Assembly (NCBI GenBank): GCA_050260515.1
Contig: JBLNCI010000004.1
Location: forward strand, 1 to 59,843
Source of the DNA: DATJIG01 sp050260515
GTDB lineage: Bacteria; Pseudomonadota; Alphaproteobacteria; SMXQ01
Length of the DNA: 59,843 nucleotides
Direction: 5' to 3'
This document shows, in pieces, positions 9,156 through 18,430 of this stretch; positions within the stretch are counted from its first letter, which is position 1, and each line of letters begins with the position of its first letter. The notes beneath the pieces were generated by a model that did no database searches, was not told the origin of the DNA, and saw only the letters and a program-made list of their open reading frames with translations. A program made the position numbers and the translations under genes.

Positions 9156-10577
9156 ATGCGTCGTCAACGCAACGCCAAGATCGTCGCCACCCTCGGCCCT
9201 TCCTCATCCACCGCGGCCGAAATCGAAGCTCTCTTCCGCGCCGGCGCCGACGTCTTTCGGCTGAACTTCAGCCACGGGACCATCGCCGACCATCGCGAGC
9301 GGGTCGAGCACATCCGCGCGCTCGAAGCCAAGTATTTCCGCCCTGTCGGCATCCTGATGGATCTCCAGGGACCGAAGCTGCGCATTGACCGCTTCAAGGA
9401 CGGCCGCATCCTGCTCAGGCGCGGCCAACCGTTCCGGCTCGATCTGGAGCCGACGGCCGGCGACGAGAACCGCGTCTGCCTGCCCCATCCCGAGGTGTTC
9501 GCCGCGATCCGGCCGCGCCAGACGCTGCTGCTCGACGACGGGCGCATCCGGCTGCGGGTGATGGCTGTCGCCAGGACCCATGCCGAGACCCGCGTCGTGG
9601 TCGGCGGCGAGCTGTCGGACCGCAAGGGCCTCAACGTGCCCGGCGCGGTGCTGCCGGTGACCGCGCTGACCAAGAAGGACGCGGTCGACCTCAAGGCCGG
9701 GCTTCGCCTCGGTGTGGACTGGATCGGTCTGTCGTTCGTGCAGCGACCCGAGGATGTGGCCGAGGTGAAGCGCATCGTGGCCGGGCGCGCCCGCGTGCTG
9801 GCCAAGCTTGAGAAGCCCCAGGCGATCGCCCATCTCAACGAGATCGTGGCGTTGAGCGACGGCGTGATGGTCGCCCGCGGCGACCTCGGCGTCGAGATGC
9901 CGCCCGAGGACGTGCCGGGGCTGCAGAAGCGGATCATCCGCGCCTGCCGCCGCGCCGGCAAGCCGGTGGTCGTCGCGACACAGATGCTCGACTCGATGAT
10001 CAAGGCGCCGTCGCCGACCCGCGCCGAGGCCTCCGACGTCGCGACCGCGGTCTACGACGGCGCCGACGCGATGATGCTGTCGGCCGAGACCGCCGCCGGC
10101 CAGTACCCGCTCGCCTCGGTGCAGATGATGGACCGCATCATCAAGCGGATCGAGCGCGACCCCCTGTACCGCCGGGTCATGGATCCCGAGCACTACGCGC
10201 CCGAGGCGACGACCTCGGACGCCATCGCCGCGGCGGCCCGCCAGGTCGCCAACACGATCTCGGCCGCGGCCATCGTCACCTACTCGACCTCGGGCTCGAC
10301 CACGCTCCGCGCCGCCCGCGAACGCCCCGAGGTACCGATCATCGGCCTCAGCTCGTCGGAGCAGACCGCGCGCGGCATGACGCTGGCGTGGGGCGTGCAC
10401 TCGGTGCGCTCGCGCGACGTCCACGACTTCTCGACGATGGTCGGCCGCGCCGCCCACATCGCCCATCGCGAGGGCTTCGCCAAGGTCGGCGAGGCGATCG
10501 TCATCACCGCCGGCGTGCCGTTCGGCACCCCCGGCGCGACCAACGTCCTGCGCATCGCCCCGGTGACCGAGGAATAG
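9156..10577 (+). CDS. pyk: Pyruvate kinase
   Basis: 473 residues, normal bacterial length. Converts phosphoenolpyruvate and ADP to pyruvate and ATP in the cytosol. The N-terminus RRQRNAKIVATLGPSS and RLNFSHG are signature strands of the barrel; the active-site signature with the catalytic lysine and metal ligands is seen around residues 213-250 (AKLEKPQAI, VMVARGDLGVE), followed by ATQMLDSM and AMMLSAETAAG. The C-terminal domain (IVTYSTSGSTTLRAARERP) is complete. The open frame extends far upstream inside the transporter gene, but the ATG at 9156 gives the correct N-terminus. Confidence 0.96.
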   Translation: MRRQRNAKIVATLGPSSSTAAEIEALFRAGADVFRLNFSHGTIADHRERVEHIRALEAKYFRPVGILMDLQGPKLRIDRFKDGRILLRRGQPFRLDLEPTAGDENRVCLPHPEVFAAIRPRQTLLLDDGRIRLRVMAVARTHAETRVVVGGELSDRKGLNVPGAVLPVTALTKKDAVDLKAGLRLGVDWIGLSFVQRPEDVAEVKRIVAGRARVLAKLEKPQAIAHLNEIVALSDGVMVARGDLGVEMPPEDVPGLQKRIIRACRRAGKPVVVATQMLDSMIKAPSPTRAEASDVATAVYDGADAMMLSAETAAGQYPLASVQMMDRIIKRIERDPLYRRVMDPEHYAPEATTSDAIAAAARQVANTISAAAIVTYSTSGSTTLRAARERPEVPIIGLSSSEQTARGMTLAWGVHSVRSRDVHDFSTMVGRAAHIAHREGFAKVGEAIVITAGVPFGTPGATNVLRIAPVTEE

Positions 10578-10617
10578 ACGGCGCGGGCGAGCCGTCTGGC
10601 AACGAAGAGCGACGACT

Positions 10618-11622
10618 TTGCCGGATCGCATCGCCGAGCGGGTCACCGTGATCATTCCCACGGTCCACCACCGCGCGCACCTGTTCGCCCGCGCGTTGCG
10701 GCACCTGTCGCAGTCGGGCTTCACCTGCCCGATCCTCGTCACCGACCACAGCCCCGCGCCCGAGCGTGCCGCCGTCGCCGAGGCCGTGCGGAGCGTGCCC
10801 GGCCTCGACGTCACCGTCGTGCACCACGCGCCCGAGCTCCACTTCCTCGAGCGGCTGACCGACTGCGCGGCGCGGGCGCGGACGCCCTACGTCCACCTCC
10901 ACGCCGACGACGACTTCCTCGTCCGCGCGGCGCTCGAGCGGCTGGTCGCGACGCTGGACGACGCGCCCGATGCGGCGGCGGCGATGGGCCTCAATCTCCA
11001 CGTCACGTTCGTGTCGCGCGACGTGTCGCTCGCGCCGAAGCTCGCGATCGCGGCGCGGACCCCGTTCGAGCGGCTGGTGGCGCAGCTCGAAAGCTATTCC
11101 TCCGTCCTCTACGCGCTGCGGCGACGCGACGAGTTCGTGGCCAGTCTCTCGTACGCGGTGGCGCGCTGCCCCGACGTCCAGTTCTGGCAATACCTCGAGA
11201 GCTGCATGGCGGCGCTGGCCGGCCGCATCGCCACGATCGACGAGTTGCATTACGTGCGCGAAGTCCACACCGGAAAGTGGTCGGCGACGCTCGTGCGCGA
11301 GCGGTCCTGCGACCACTTCCCGTACCTGCTGCTGTCGCCGGAGTTCGGGCCGCGGGTCGCCGCGTTCCGGGCGGCGCTGCTCGACGCCTGCGCGGAGCGG
11401 AACATCGCCCGCGACCAATCCGCGATCGATGCCGGGCTCATCCATCTCCTGTATCGCGGCATCGGCACGATGGGGCTCCCGCCGAAGACGGTCGGTGCCG
11501 CCGACGAGACGCAGGACACCGCCGCTCGGCTCGAGGCGCTGCTCGCCGACCGCAGCCAGCCGGCGGCGATGGAGCTGACCCGGATATTCGCGCTGGCGAC
11601 CGGCGCCGACGCGCCGCGCTGA
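10618..11622 (+). CDS. Glycosyltransferase family 2-like protein
   Basis: 334-residue protein opening with a GT-A fold strand (RVTVIIPTVHHR) and containing YVHLHADDDFL around residues 90-100, a DxD-type nucleotide-sugar and metal site. It resembles the TIGR00180-type glycosyltransferases found in sugar and surface-glycan loci. The only start upstream of the first strand is TTG at 10618; GTG at 10648 would cut into that strand, so TTG is preferred with caution. Adjacent and convergent to a 2OG oxygenase gene. Donor and acceptor are unknown. Confidence 0.65.
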   Translation: MPDRIAERVTVIIPTVHHRAHLFARALRHLSQSGFTCPILVTDHSPAPERAAVAEAVRSVPGLDVTVVHHAPELHFLERLTDCAARARTPYVHLHADDDFLVRAALERLVATLDDAPDAAAAMGLNLHVTFVSRDVSLAPKLAIAARTPFERLVAQLESYSSVLYALRRRDEFVASLSYAVARCPDVQFWQYLESCMAALAGRIATIDELHYVREVHTGKWSATLVRERSCDHFPYLLLSPEFGPRVAAFRAALLDACAERNIARDQSAIDAGLIHLLYRGIGTMGLPPKTVGAADETQDTAARLEALLADRSQPAAMELTRIFALATGADAPR

Positions 11623-11627
11623 AGCGC

Positions 11628-12353
11628 TCAGGCGCTCCAGCGCAGGATGTAGAGCAGCACGTCGCGCTCGATCCCCGACTGGCGGATCGCCTCGACGCCG
11701 TGGAAGGACGTGTCGGTGCGCGGAAAGCCCAGCATCGCGTTGGCGCGGCACGGCGTCATGCCGACTCTCTCGAAATCGGAAAACTGGAGGTGGCGCGAGC
11801 CGTCCGACCGCAGCGCCGGATCGCGGGGCCGGTAGAACGACGTCCCGTACGTCTCGTAGCGATCGTCCTTCGGCAGATAGAACAGCAGGCTCACGGCCCG
11901 GTTGCGGAGATCGGTATGGGGGCCGATCTGATAACCGTCGAGGTCCTTCACCAGGATCGCCTCGACGCCGTAGCTCAGGGTGCGAAGGTCCTTGCCGATC
12001 GCGGCCGCGAGCGTGTCGTGAAACTTGCGGATGACCGCGCTGGCGAGCTCGGAACCCTGGAACCACGCCGCGAACGCCTGCCAGAAGCGGCGCTGGTCGG
12101 AGGGCAGCTTGTCGAGCGAGCGGAAGTGGAGGATCAGGCGGTTCTCGTAGGTGTCATCGGTGCGCCCGGTCTCGGCGATCGGGGTGTAGAACGCGCGCGC
12201 CGGAATTTGCCGCAGGATCTCGGCGTAGACGTCGGCGGGGAACACGTTCTCGACGAACACGTGCGGAATCGGATCGTTCGTCGCCGGCGTAGTGTCGATG
12301 CGCCTGACGACGTGCGCTTCCGGAGACGGCGCCGCTTCGCTGCTGTGATCCAC
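11628..12353 (-). CDS. 2OG-Fe(II) oxygenase-like protein
   Basis: 241 residues. The iron-binding triad is visible as H146-x-D148 (GPHTDLRNRAV) and distal H218 (SFHGVE), with a downstream Arg in RDVLLYILRWSA that would bind 2-oxoglutarate. Members hydroxylate small molecules or glycan and peptide side chains. GTG at 12353 is chosen because GAGGAG lies seven bases before it; an ATG at 12398 has no ribosome binding site. Convergent with the preceding glycosyltransferase, 5 bases apart. Function beyond the fold is unknown. Confidence 0.72.
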   Translation of the reverse strand: MDHSSEAAPSPEAHVVRRIDTTPATNDPIPHVFVENVFPADVYAEILRQIPARAFYTPIAETGRTDDTYENRLILHFRSLDKLPSDQRRFWQAFAAWFQGSELASAVIRKFHDTLAAAIGKDLRTLSYGVEAILVKDLDGYQIGPHTDLRNRAVSLLFYLPKDDRYETYGTSFYRPRDPALRSDGSRHLQFSDFERVGMTPCRANAMLGFPRTDTSFHGVEAIRQSGIERDVLLYILRWSA

Positions 12354-12435
12354 GAGGCACTCCTCAACGCCGACGGTCGCGGCGGCGCGCCCTAGCATAC
12401 AGGAAGCGCCACCGGGGAACGCCGCGCCCGAAATG

Positions 12436-12460
12436 CAAAACGGCGCCCGCTGGGGCGCCG
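12436..12460 (-). terminator. Intrinsic terminator of rpmJ
   Basis: On the minus strand an 8-bp GC stem (CGGCGCCC / GGGCGCCG, 12441-12460) with a 4-base loop is followed by TTTTGCATTT, 26 bases after the rpmJ stop codon. Confidence 0.7.
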
Positions 12461-12485
12461 CTTCGATCCGGCGATGAGCCGCCGC

Positions 12486-12611
12486 TCAGCCCTGGCGGGC
12501 CTTGAAGCGGGGGTTCGTCTTGTTGATGACGTAGAGACGGCCCTTGCGGCGCACCACGCGGCAGTTCTTGTCGCGCTTCTTCGCGGACTTGAGCGAGTTG
12601 ACGATCTTCAT
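12486..12611 (-). CDS. rpmJ: 50S ribosomal protein L36 (bL36)
   Basis: 41-residue basic protein, MKIVNSLKSAKKRDKNCRVV, ending KTNPRFKARQG: the alphaproteobacterial bL36 form, which lacks the full zinc-binding Cys set of the short type. It is part of the large ribosomal subunit. The frame is open upstream to 12737 but the ATG at 12611 gives the exact family N-terminus. A good terminator follows. Monocistronic. Confidence 0.95.
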   Translation of the reverse strand: MKIVNSLKSAKKRDKNCRVVRRKGRLYVINKTNPRFKARQG

Positions 12612-12753
12612 GGCGCGCTCTGCACAGGGTAGGTGGTGGGTGGACGGTGAACGAATACGCGCCCGGTTGCGGGCGCGAGCGGGCGGGACCATACGGGGGG
12701 CCGGCGCGGCTGTCAACCGTCGTGGTCCGGCGGCCAAGCCCCTGAATGGACGG

Positions 12754-13833
12754 CTATTTCTTCATCGCGTAGACGCGTACCGCGCGCAACCGGCCGCCGT
12801 CGAGGGCGTTGTAGCGCGACACCCACAGCTCAGCTTCCTTCATCAGCACGGTGGCGGTGGCCGCCGACGAGGTCAGCGCCCGGATGTCGAGGGTCTTCAG
12901 GTAGCTGCCCCACGCCGTCAGGATATCCCTCTTCACCTCCTCGGTCATGTCCTCGATGGTGCGGACGTCGAGCTTGTGCATCGTGAGCGCCTGGCGGTAG
13001 CGCTCCGCGGTCCACAGCGTGACCGGCACCGGCTCGCGGTCCTTCCAGGTGTTGATCTCGGTCGACACCAGCGCGAGATCGTCGGCGCCGACGTAGTCGA
13101 TGAAGGTGAGTTGGCCACGCGGCCGCAGCGCCTGCACGAGCTGAGCGATCAGCGCGTCCTTCTTGCCGACGGTGTAGAGCACGTCGCGCGAGTAGATGGC
13201 GTTGTAGTAGCGGGCGCGGATCTCGGGCGCCTCGAGACTCTCCTGGAGCACCGGCGCCTTCTTCTGCATTCCCGTGGTGTGGGCGCGGATGCGCGCGATC
13301 TCGACGAGCACCGGCGACGATTCGATGCCGGTGATCCAGGCGCCGAACTCCTCCGCGAGCGCACGTGTCGCGCCGCCGATGCCCGCGCCGAACTCGAGCA
13401 CGCTCATGGTCGGATCGAGCCCGAGCGGCTTCACCAACTGCATGATCGCGGGGATTCCGCCCGGCGTCAGCGCTCCACCGCCGAACACCGATTCGAGGAT
13501 GTCGACGCGCTCCTGCGTCCACTGATCCTTGGTGAGATCGCGGTCGTCGCTCGACGCCGCATTCGCGAGCGTCGGCTCGCCCGGCCGATCGTCGGTCGGC
13601 GGCGCTTCCGGCGGCGGCGGCAGGATGAGACCCTCCCACCACGCGTACAGTCGCACCTTGAACGGATACTTGCCCGGGCAGGGACCGGCCCACCACGTCC
13701 TGATCCGCTGCTTGAGCAGGTCGAGACGGGACGGAGCGCGCGCGTCGTCGAGCGCGGAGTCGCGCGGCTCCGCCTCGCGGACGTCGCGCTCTTCCGGCGG
13801 CTGCACACGATCTTTGAGTGCCAAGCCGAACAT
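12754..13833 (-). CDS. Class I SAM-dependent methyltransferase
   Basis: 359 residues. The SAM-binding motif I is VLEFGAGIGGATRALAEEF at about residues 148-166, followed by the motif II acidic residue in GIESS; these are the standard class I methyltransferase contacts. The N-terminal 110 residues contain a hydrophobic YAWWEGLILPPPPEAPPTDD stretch and a Pro-rich linker not seen in core methyltransferases. Start ATG at 13833. Divergent from the FNT channel gene. Substrate unknown. Confidence 0.78.
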   Translation of the reverse strand: MFGLALKDRVQPPEERDVREAEPRDSALDDARAPSRLDLLKQRIRTWWAGPCPGKYPFKVRLYAWWEGLILPPPPEAPPTDDRPGEPTLANAASSDDRDLTKDQWTQERVDILESVFGGGALTPGGIPAIMQLVKPLGLDPTMSVLEFGAGIGGATRALAEEFGAWITGIESSPVLVEIARIRAHTTGMQKKAPVLQESLEAPEIRARYYNAIYSRDVLYTVGKKDALIAQLVQALRPRGQLTFIDYVGADDLALVSTEINTWKDREPVPVTLWTAERYRQALTMHKLDVRTIEDMTEEVKRDILTAWGSYLKTLDIRALTSSAATATVLMKEAELWVSRYNALDGGRLRAVRVYAMKK

Positions 13834-14090
13834 TCTGTCCCACCTTGCCCGGTATCTGAGGGATGCCGGGGATTTGAGCAGATACTGGCGTTGTTACGGT
13901 TTCCAAGCGGTTAACGGGAAGCTTCACGGTTCCGTGGAACGCCCGGAATTCGCGCAACGCGCCGCGGCGGGGAACCGCCGGGGTTCGGCGGGATCGCCGC
14001 CTTTTCAGCCGAGGGCCGCTCCGAAATTTGCTCCCGACGGCAACCCGGCCGTCCGACGTTTCGCTGCAGCATCACCTGACGGGCACGCAC
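13834..14090. other. Divergent intergenic region
   Basis: 257 bases between the divergent methyltransferase and FNT genes. It holds GC-rich inverted repeats around 13971-14000 and a less GC-rich part near 13860-13915 where promoters would be expected. No convincing reading frame and no clear -35/-10 pair. Confidence 0.4.
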
Positions 14091-14993
14091 ATGGCACCTG
14101 CCGACACGACCGCCCACGGCTCCCGGACCGGGCGACCGGAGCCGGAGACCCACGACCGCCTGGGCGGCGGCGCCGACGCCGTGGCCACCTCACCGTCGGA
14201 GCGCCGGCATATCGAGGAGCAAAGCCGGCCCTCCGCTGCCCTGATCCACGAAACCATCCGTGCCGAAGGCGAGAGCGAGCTTCGGCGAACGGCGACCGCG
14301 CTGCTGCTGTCGGGGTTCGCCGCCGGACTGTCGATGGGATTCTCCCTGGTCGTGTCCGGACTGCTGCACGCGCGCCTCCCCGACGCCCCGTGGCGCGAGC
14401 TCGTCGTCCATCTCGGCTACACCGTCGGGTTCCTGGTCGTCGTGATGGGACGCCAGCAGCTCTTCACCGAGAACACCCTGACCCCGGTCCTGCCCCTCCT
14501 CTACCATCGCGACGTGGCGACATTGCTTCAGGTACTGCGGCTGTGGGCGCTGGTCCTCGCCGCCAACATCGCCGGTACCGCCGTCTTCGCCGCTGCGATC
14601 GCCCACAGCGGCGCGTTCGAGAGCGACATTCAGGCCGCGTTCGCCGAGCTGAGCGGCGCGGTGTTCGCCCACCCGTTCGGGGTGACGTTCACGCGAGGGC
14701 TGTTCGCCGGATGGCTCATCGCGCTCATGGTGTGGATGCTGCCGTCGGCGGAAACCTCGCGCCCGTTCATCATCGTCGCGATGACGTATGTGGTCGGCCT
14801 CGGAGGGCTCGCGCACATCATCGCGGGTTCGGTCGATGCGTTCTATCTCGTGCAGATCGGCGCAGCGACGGTGCAGGACTACGCCGTGCGCTTTTTCCTG
14901 CCGACGCTCGCCGGGAACATCATCGGCGGCGTCGCGCTGGTCGCGGCGCTGAACTACGGACAGGTTGCCCACGAGGTCTACCCGCAGAAGTGA
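14091..14993 (+). CDS. Formate/nitrite transporter (FNT) family channel
   Basis: 300-residue integral membrane protein. After a hydrophilic N-terminal tail of about 70 residues come six hydrophobic helices, including LSMGFSLVVSGLL, YTVGFLVVVMGRQQLFTENTL and VTFTRGLFAGWLIALMVW, the pattern of FNT pentameric channels that move formate, nitrite or related small anions. The QLFTENT loop is the family signature. ATG at 14091 is preferred over a TTG at 14028. It is the subgroup with a long charged N-terminus (often near YfdC) rather than classic FocA; exact anion unknown. Confidence 0.82.
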   Translation: MAPADTTAHGSRTGRPEPETHDRLGGGADAVATSPSERRHIEEQSRPSAALIHETIRAEGESELRRTATALLLSGFAAGLSMGFSLVVSGLLHARLPDAPWRELVVHLGYTVGFLVVVMGRQQLFTENTLTPVLPLLYHRDVATLLQVLRLWALVLAANIAGTAVFAAAIAHSGAFESDIQAAFAELSGAVFAHPFGVTFTRGLFAGWLIALMVWMLPSAETSRPFIIVAMTYVVGLGGLAHIIAGSVDAFYLVQIGAATVQDYAVRFFLPTLAGNIIGGVALVAALNYGQVAHEVYPQK

Positions 14994-15098
14994 TCGTTGT
15001 CGGCGATCCCGTCGCCACCCCGGACCCTGGGATTTCCGGGACTCGCGCCGGCAGTGCCATCCCGCCGGGGCGTTTTCGCCGTGTGCCGCCGACGGGCG

Positions 15099-15128
15099 TT
15101 GAAACGGTCTCCACAATCGCGCTAGATC
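15099..15128 (+). promoter_or_regulatory. Promoter of the FkbM methyltransferase gene
   Basis: TTGAAA at 15099-15104 and TAGATC at 15123-15128 with an 18-base spacer. The -10 ends six bases before the ATG at 15135 and there is no Shine-Dalgarno, again pointing to a leaderless message. Confidence 0.45.
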
Positions 15129-15134
15129 AGCGCG

Positions 15135-15914
15135 ATGGCCGACGCAAACGATCCGACCGCCAAGGTCTTGGAGCTGGTCTCGTACCTTGTCTACAAGCAT
15201 CCGGATCTCGCCGACGCCATCGAGGCGATCGCGGCGGGCGCTCACGATCTTGCAGCCGACATCGCGCGCCCCCATGCCATCGTCGACCATTGCAAACCGG
15301 GCGATCTGGTGTTCGACATCGGGGCGCACCTCGGACGTAAATCGAAGGTATTCCTCCACCGCGACGTCAGAGTCGTGCTCGTCGAGCCGCAGCCGAAATG
15401 CGTGGAGTGGCTGCGGCTGTGGTTCTCAGCGCACCCGCTGGTGAGGATCGTGCCGAAAGGCGTCGGCAGCGCACCGGGGACGCTGAACCTGAGCGTCAAC
15501 AGCAAGGCGCCGACGATCTCGACTTTCGCAGACCACTGGAAGACCGGCCGCTTCAAGGACTGGCAGTGGGACGAGGTCGTGCCGGTGCCCGTCACCACCC
15601 TCGATGAACTGATCGCGCAGTTCGGCGAGCCGACCTACGTCAAGATCGACGTCGAGGGCTTCGAGCGTGAGGTCCTGAAAGGACTCACGCGCAAGACCGG
15701 CGTCATTTCGTTCGAGTTCACCTCGGAGTTCCTCGACGACGCGGCCGCATGCGTCGCTCATCTCGGCACGCTCGGGTATCGCGAGTTCACCTTCTCCGAG
15801 GCCGAGCAGCCCGGCTTCTCCGCCGGATGGTCCGATGCCGACACGACGATCGGCAAGCTGCGTGGGCTGGCCGCGAGCAACTCGGATCTGTGGGGTGACA
15901 TCTACGCACGCTGA
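15135..15914 (+). CDS. FkbM family methyltransferase
   Basis: 259 residues. Motif I region is DLVFDIGAHLGRKSKVFL around residues 57-75, followed by VRVVLVEPQPKCVEWL, and the FkbM-characteristic VKIDVEGFEREVLKGL around 170-185 with ISFEFTSEFLDD. FkbM enzymes O-methylate sugars, polyketides or lipids using SAM. The gene is isolated from any biosynthetic cluster, so the acceptor is unknown. The end is followed by tRNA-Val on the other strand. Confidence 0.85.
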   Translation: MADANDPTAKVLELVSYLVYKHPDLADAIEAIAAGAHDLAADIARPHAIVDHCKPGDLVFDIGAHLGRKSKVFLHRDVRVVLVEPQPKCVEWLRLWFSAHPLVRIVPKGVGSAPGTLNLSVNSKAPTISTFADHWKTGRFKDWQWDEVVPVPVTTLDELIAQFGEPTYVKIDVEGFEREVLKGLTRKTGVISFEFTSEFLDDAAACVAHLGTLGYREFTFSEAEQPGFSAGWSDADTTIGKLRGLAASNSDLWGDIYAR

Positions 15915-16007
15915 CGGTGCCGGAGCGCGACCGGGCCGTGACGTCGAGGGATGATGTGCGAGGAAGCCGGAGCGCCGTGAACGAAAAGAAGCGCTCGGCC
16001 GGCGGCG

Positions 16008-16082
16008 TGGTGGGCGCGACAGGGATTGAACCTGTGACCCCTACCATGTCAAGGTAGTGCTCTCCCGCTGAGCTACGCGCCC
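16008..16082 (-). tRNA. tRNA-Val (anticodon GAC)
   Basis: On the minus strand the 7-bp acceptor stem GGGCGCG/CGCGCCC closes a full cloverleaf. The anticodon stem CTACC/GGTAG surrounds loop TTGACAT, giving anticodon GAC, which reads GTC and GTT valine codons. The T-arm contains GGTTCAATCC, and the 3' CCA is encoded (16008-16010). Confidence 0.96.
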
Positions 16083-16177
16083 GCCTACCGCCGCAAGCGG
16101 AGGCAGAGTTATACCCGAAGAACGCGCGTTTGCAACGCTCGCGTCCAGCCCGCGAAGTCTCCTCAGAAGTCTCCACA

Positions 16178-17182
16178 ATGGCCGCAGTTCCCGCCACCAT
16201 GACCGCCGTCGAGATCGCCCGTCCGGGCGGCCCCGAGGTGCTCACCGCTGCGCAACGCCCCGTTCCGCAGGCGGGCCCAGGCGAGGTGCTGATCAGGGTC
16301 GACGCGGCGGGCGTGAACCGCCCTGACGTGCTGCAGCGTCAAGGCAACTACCCGGTGCCGCCGGGTGCCTCCGACATCCCCGGCCTCGAGGTCGCGGGCG
16401 AGATCGTGGCGCTCGGCGCCGGAGCCGCCGGCTGGCGCGTCGGCGATCGGGTCATGGCGCTGCTCGCCGGCGGCGGCTACGCCGAATACGCCACGGCTCC
16501 CGCCCCGCAATGTCTGCCGGTGCCCAGGGGCTTCTCGATGGTCGAGGCGGCGGCGGTGCCGGAAACATTCTTCACGGTCTGGACCAACGTCTTCGACCGC
16601 GGGGCGCTGAAGCCCGGCGAGCGGTTCCTCGTCCACGGCGGCGCGAGCGGCATCGGCACCACGGCGATCCAGCTCGCCCGCGCGTTCGATTCCGAGGTCT
16701 ACGCCACCGCGGGCGGCGCCGAGAAATGCCGCGCCTGCGAGCGGCTCGGCGCGACGCGCGCAATCGATTATCGCGCCGAGGACTTCGTCGAGGCGATCAA
16801 GACCGCGACCGGCGGCGCCGGCGTCGACGTGATCCTCGACATGGTCGGCGGCGATTACGTCGCGCGGAACATCGCCTGCGCAGCCCCCGGCGCACGCATC
16901 GTCTCGATCGCGTTCCTGCGCGGCGCGAAAGTCGAGGTGAACCTCGCCGTCGTCATGCAGAAGCGTCTGGTGCTGACAGGCTCGACGCTGCGCCCGCGGT
17001 CGGTCGCCGAAAAGGGCAGCATCGCCGACGAGCTGCGACGGAACGTGCTGCCGCTGATGGATGACGGGAAAGTGCGGCCGGTCATCGACACCGTGTTCCC
17101 GCTCGCGCAGGCCGCCGACGCCCACCGCCGGCTCGATCAGGATCACGTCGGCAAGGTCGTGCTGACGGTCGGTGCCGCGTGA
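16178..17182 (+). CDS. NAD(P)H:quinone oxidoreductase, zinc-free alcohol dehydrogenase family
   Basis: 334-residue medium-chain dehydrogenase/reductase. GroES-like N-terminal domain with AGVNRPDVLQRQGNYPVPPG, then a Rossmann domain with HGGASGIGTTAIQLARAF around residues 150-170. Zinc ligands of true alcohol dehydrogenases are absent, as expected of the quinone oxidoreductase (QOR/PIG3) branch that reduces quinones or reactive carbonyls with NADPH. Start ATG at 16178; an upstream TTG would overlap the tRNA promoter. The stop overlaps the start of the NnrS gene. Confidence 0.87.
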   Translation: MAAVPATMTAVEIARPGGPEVLTAAQRPVPQAGPGEVLIRVDAAGVNRPDVLQRQGNYPVPPGASDIPGLEVAGEIVALGAGAAGWRVGDRVMALLAGGGYAEYATAPAPQCLPVPRGFSMVEAAAVPETFFTVWTNVFDRGALKPGERFLVHGGASGIGTTAIQLARAFDSEVYATAGGAEKCRACERLGATRAIDYRAEDFVEAIKTATGGAGVDVILDMVGGDYVARNIACAAPGARIVSIAFLRGAKVEVNLAVVMQKRLVLTGSTLRPRSVAEKGSIADELRRNVLPLMDDGKVRPVIDTVFPLAQAADAHRRLDQDHVGKVVLTVGAA

Positions 17183-18393
17183 GCCGGAGCGCCGCACAGG
17201 TGCCGCACGACGGCGCGACGCGAGCACGGCCGGGCGGGCCCGCCGTGCTGTCGGCCGGCTTCCGCCCGTTCTTCCTGCTCGGCGCCTGCTGGAGTGCGGT
17301 CGCGATTCCGCTCTGGTTGGCGATGTTCGACGGCACCGCGAACCTTCCGACCGTGCTGCTGCCGTGGGTCTGGCACGCCCATGAGATGGTGTTCGGCTAC
17401 GCGATGGCGGCCGTCGCCGGCTTTCTGCTGACGGCCATTCCGAACTGGACCGGCCGCCTGCCGATCCAGGGTGCCGCGCTCGGAGGACTTGTCGCGCTGT
17501 GGCTCGGGGGACGCATTGCGACGCTCGCATCGGCGACGATCGGCGCCGGCGCCGCGGCGGCGATCGACCTCGCGTTCCCGGCGGCGTTCCTCGCCGTCGT
17601 CGCGCGCGAGATCGTCGCCGGACGCAACTGGCGGAACCTGCCGATGCTGGTGGCGCTCTCATTACTCCTCGCCGCGAATGCGCTGGTGCACGCCGAGGCG
17701 CTCGCGCTCGCGGACACCGCCGAGCTCGGCATCCGGCTCGGCATCGGCGTCCTGATGATGCTGATCGCGCTCGTCGGCGGACGGATCATCCCGAGCTTCA
17801 CCGGCAACTGGCTCGCCAAGGCGCGACCGGATGTGCCCCGCCCCGCGCCGACGGATCGCCTCGACACGGGCGCGCTGATCCTCACTGCCGCGGCCGTCGC
17901 CGCATGGGTCGCGGCCCCCACGACGACCGTCGCCGCCGGACTCGCGATGGTTTCGGGCGTGGCACTCGCGGCGAGGCTGTCGCGGTGGCGCGGCCGGTAC
18001 ACGACGGCGGAGCCGCTGCTGTGGGTCCTGCACGTCGGCTACGCGTGGCTCGCGCTCGGCGCCTTCCTGCTCGGCGTCGACATCGCGACCTCGCTGCTGC
18101 CGGCGACCTCGGCGCTCCATGCGGTGACGGCGGGCGCGGTCGGCACGATGACGCTCGCCGTCATGACGCGCGCGACGCTCGGCCACACCGGCGCCGCGCT
18201 GACCGCCGGCGCCGGCACCACGGCGATTTACCTTTTGGTGACGATTGCGGCCCTGCTCCGCGTCGGCGCGCCACTGGCGGGGGCGGGTTACGGCCTCGCC
18301 GTGACCGTCGCGGGAGTGTGCTGGACCGGCGCCTTCGCGCTCTATGCCGCGCTCTACGGGCCGCGGCTGCTGCGGCCGCGCGGATCCGCCTGA
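17179..18393 (+). CDS. nnrS: NnrS family membrane protein
   Basis: 404 residues with about 12 transmembrane helices. Family hallmarks: GFRPFFLLGACWS near the N-terminus, WHAHEMVFGYAMAAVAGFLLTAIPNWTG, and GRIIPSFTGNW. NnrS is a haem- and copper-containing inner-membrane protein that lessens nitric oxide toxicity. It begins with GTG in the overlap GTGA with the preceding stop, so translation is coupled to the quinone oxidoreductase. No denitrification genes are nearby, suggesting a general protective role. Confidence 0.88.
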   Translation: MSRSAAQVPHDGATRARPGGPAVLSAGFRPFFLLGACWSAVAIPLWLAMFDGTANLPTVLLPWVWHAHEMVFGYAMAAVAGFLLTAIPNWTGRLPIQGAALGGLVALWLGGRIATLASATIGAGAAAAIDLAFPAAFLAVVAREIVAGRNWRNLPMLVALSLLLAANALVHAEALALADTAELGIRLGIGVLMMLIALVGGRIIPSFTGNWLAKARPDVPRPAPTDRLDTGALILTAAAVAAWVAAPTTTVAAGLAMVSGVALAARLSRWRGRYTTAEPLLWVLHVGYAWLALGAFLLGVDIATSLLPATSALHAVTAGAVGTMTLAVMTRATLGHTGAALTAGAGTTAIYLLVTIAALLRVGAPLAGAGYGLAVTVAGVCWTGAFALYAALYGPRLLRPRGSA

Positions 18394-18395
18394 CC

Positions 18396-18424
18396 TTTAA
18401 AAGGCGCGCGAGTCGGCCTATATT
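18396..18424 (+). promoter_or_regulatory. Promoter of ssrA
   Basis: TTTAAA (18396-18401), 17-base spacer, TATATT (18419-18424). It stands immediately after the nnrS stop codon and would start the tmRNA precursor near 18431. Confidence 0.65.
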
Positions 18425-18430
18425 GGCTTC

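Noticed and set aside
14091..18393. An FNT channel and NnrS as one nitrite/nitric oxide cluster
   Set aside because: They are separated by a methyltransferase gene, a tRNA on the other strand and the quinone oxidoreductase, and no nitrite or nitric oxide reductase is present.
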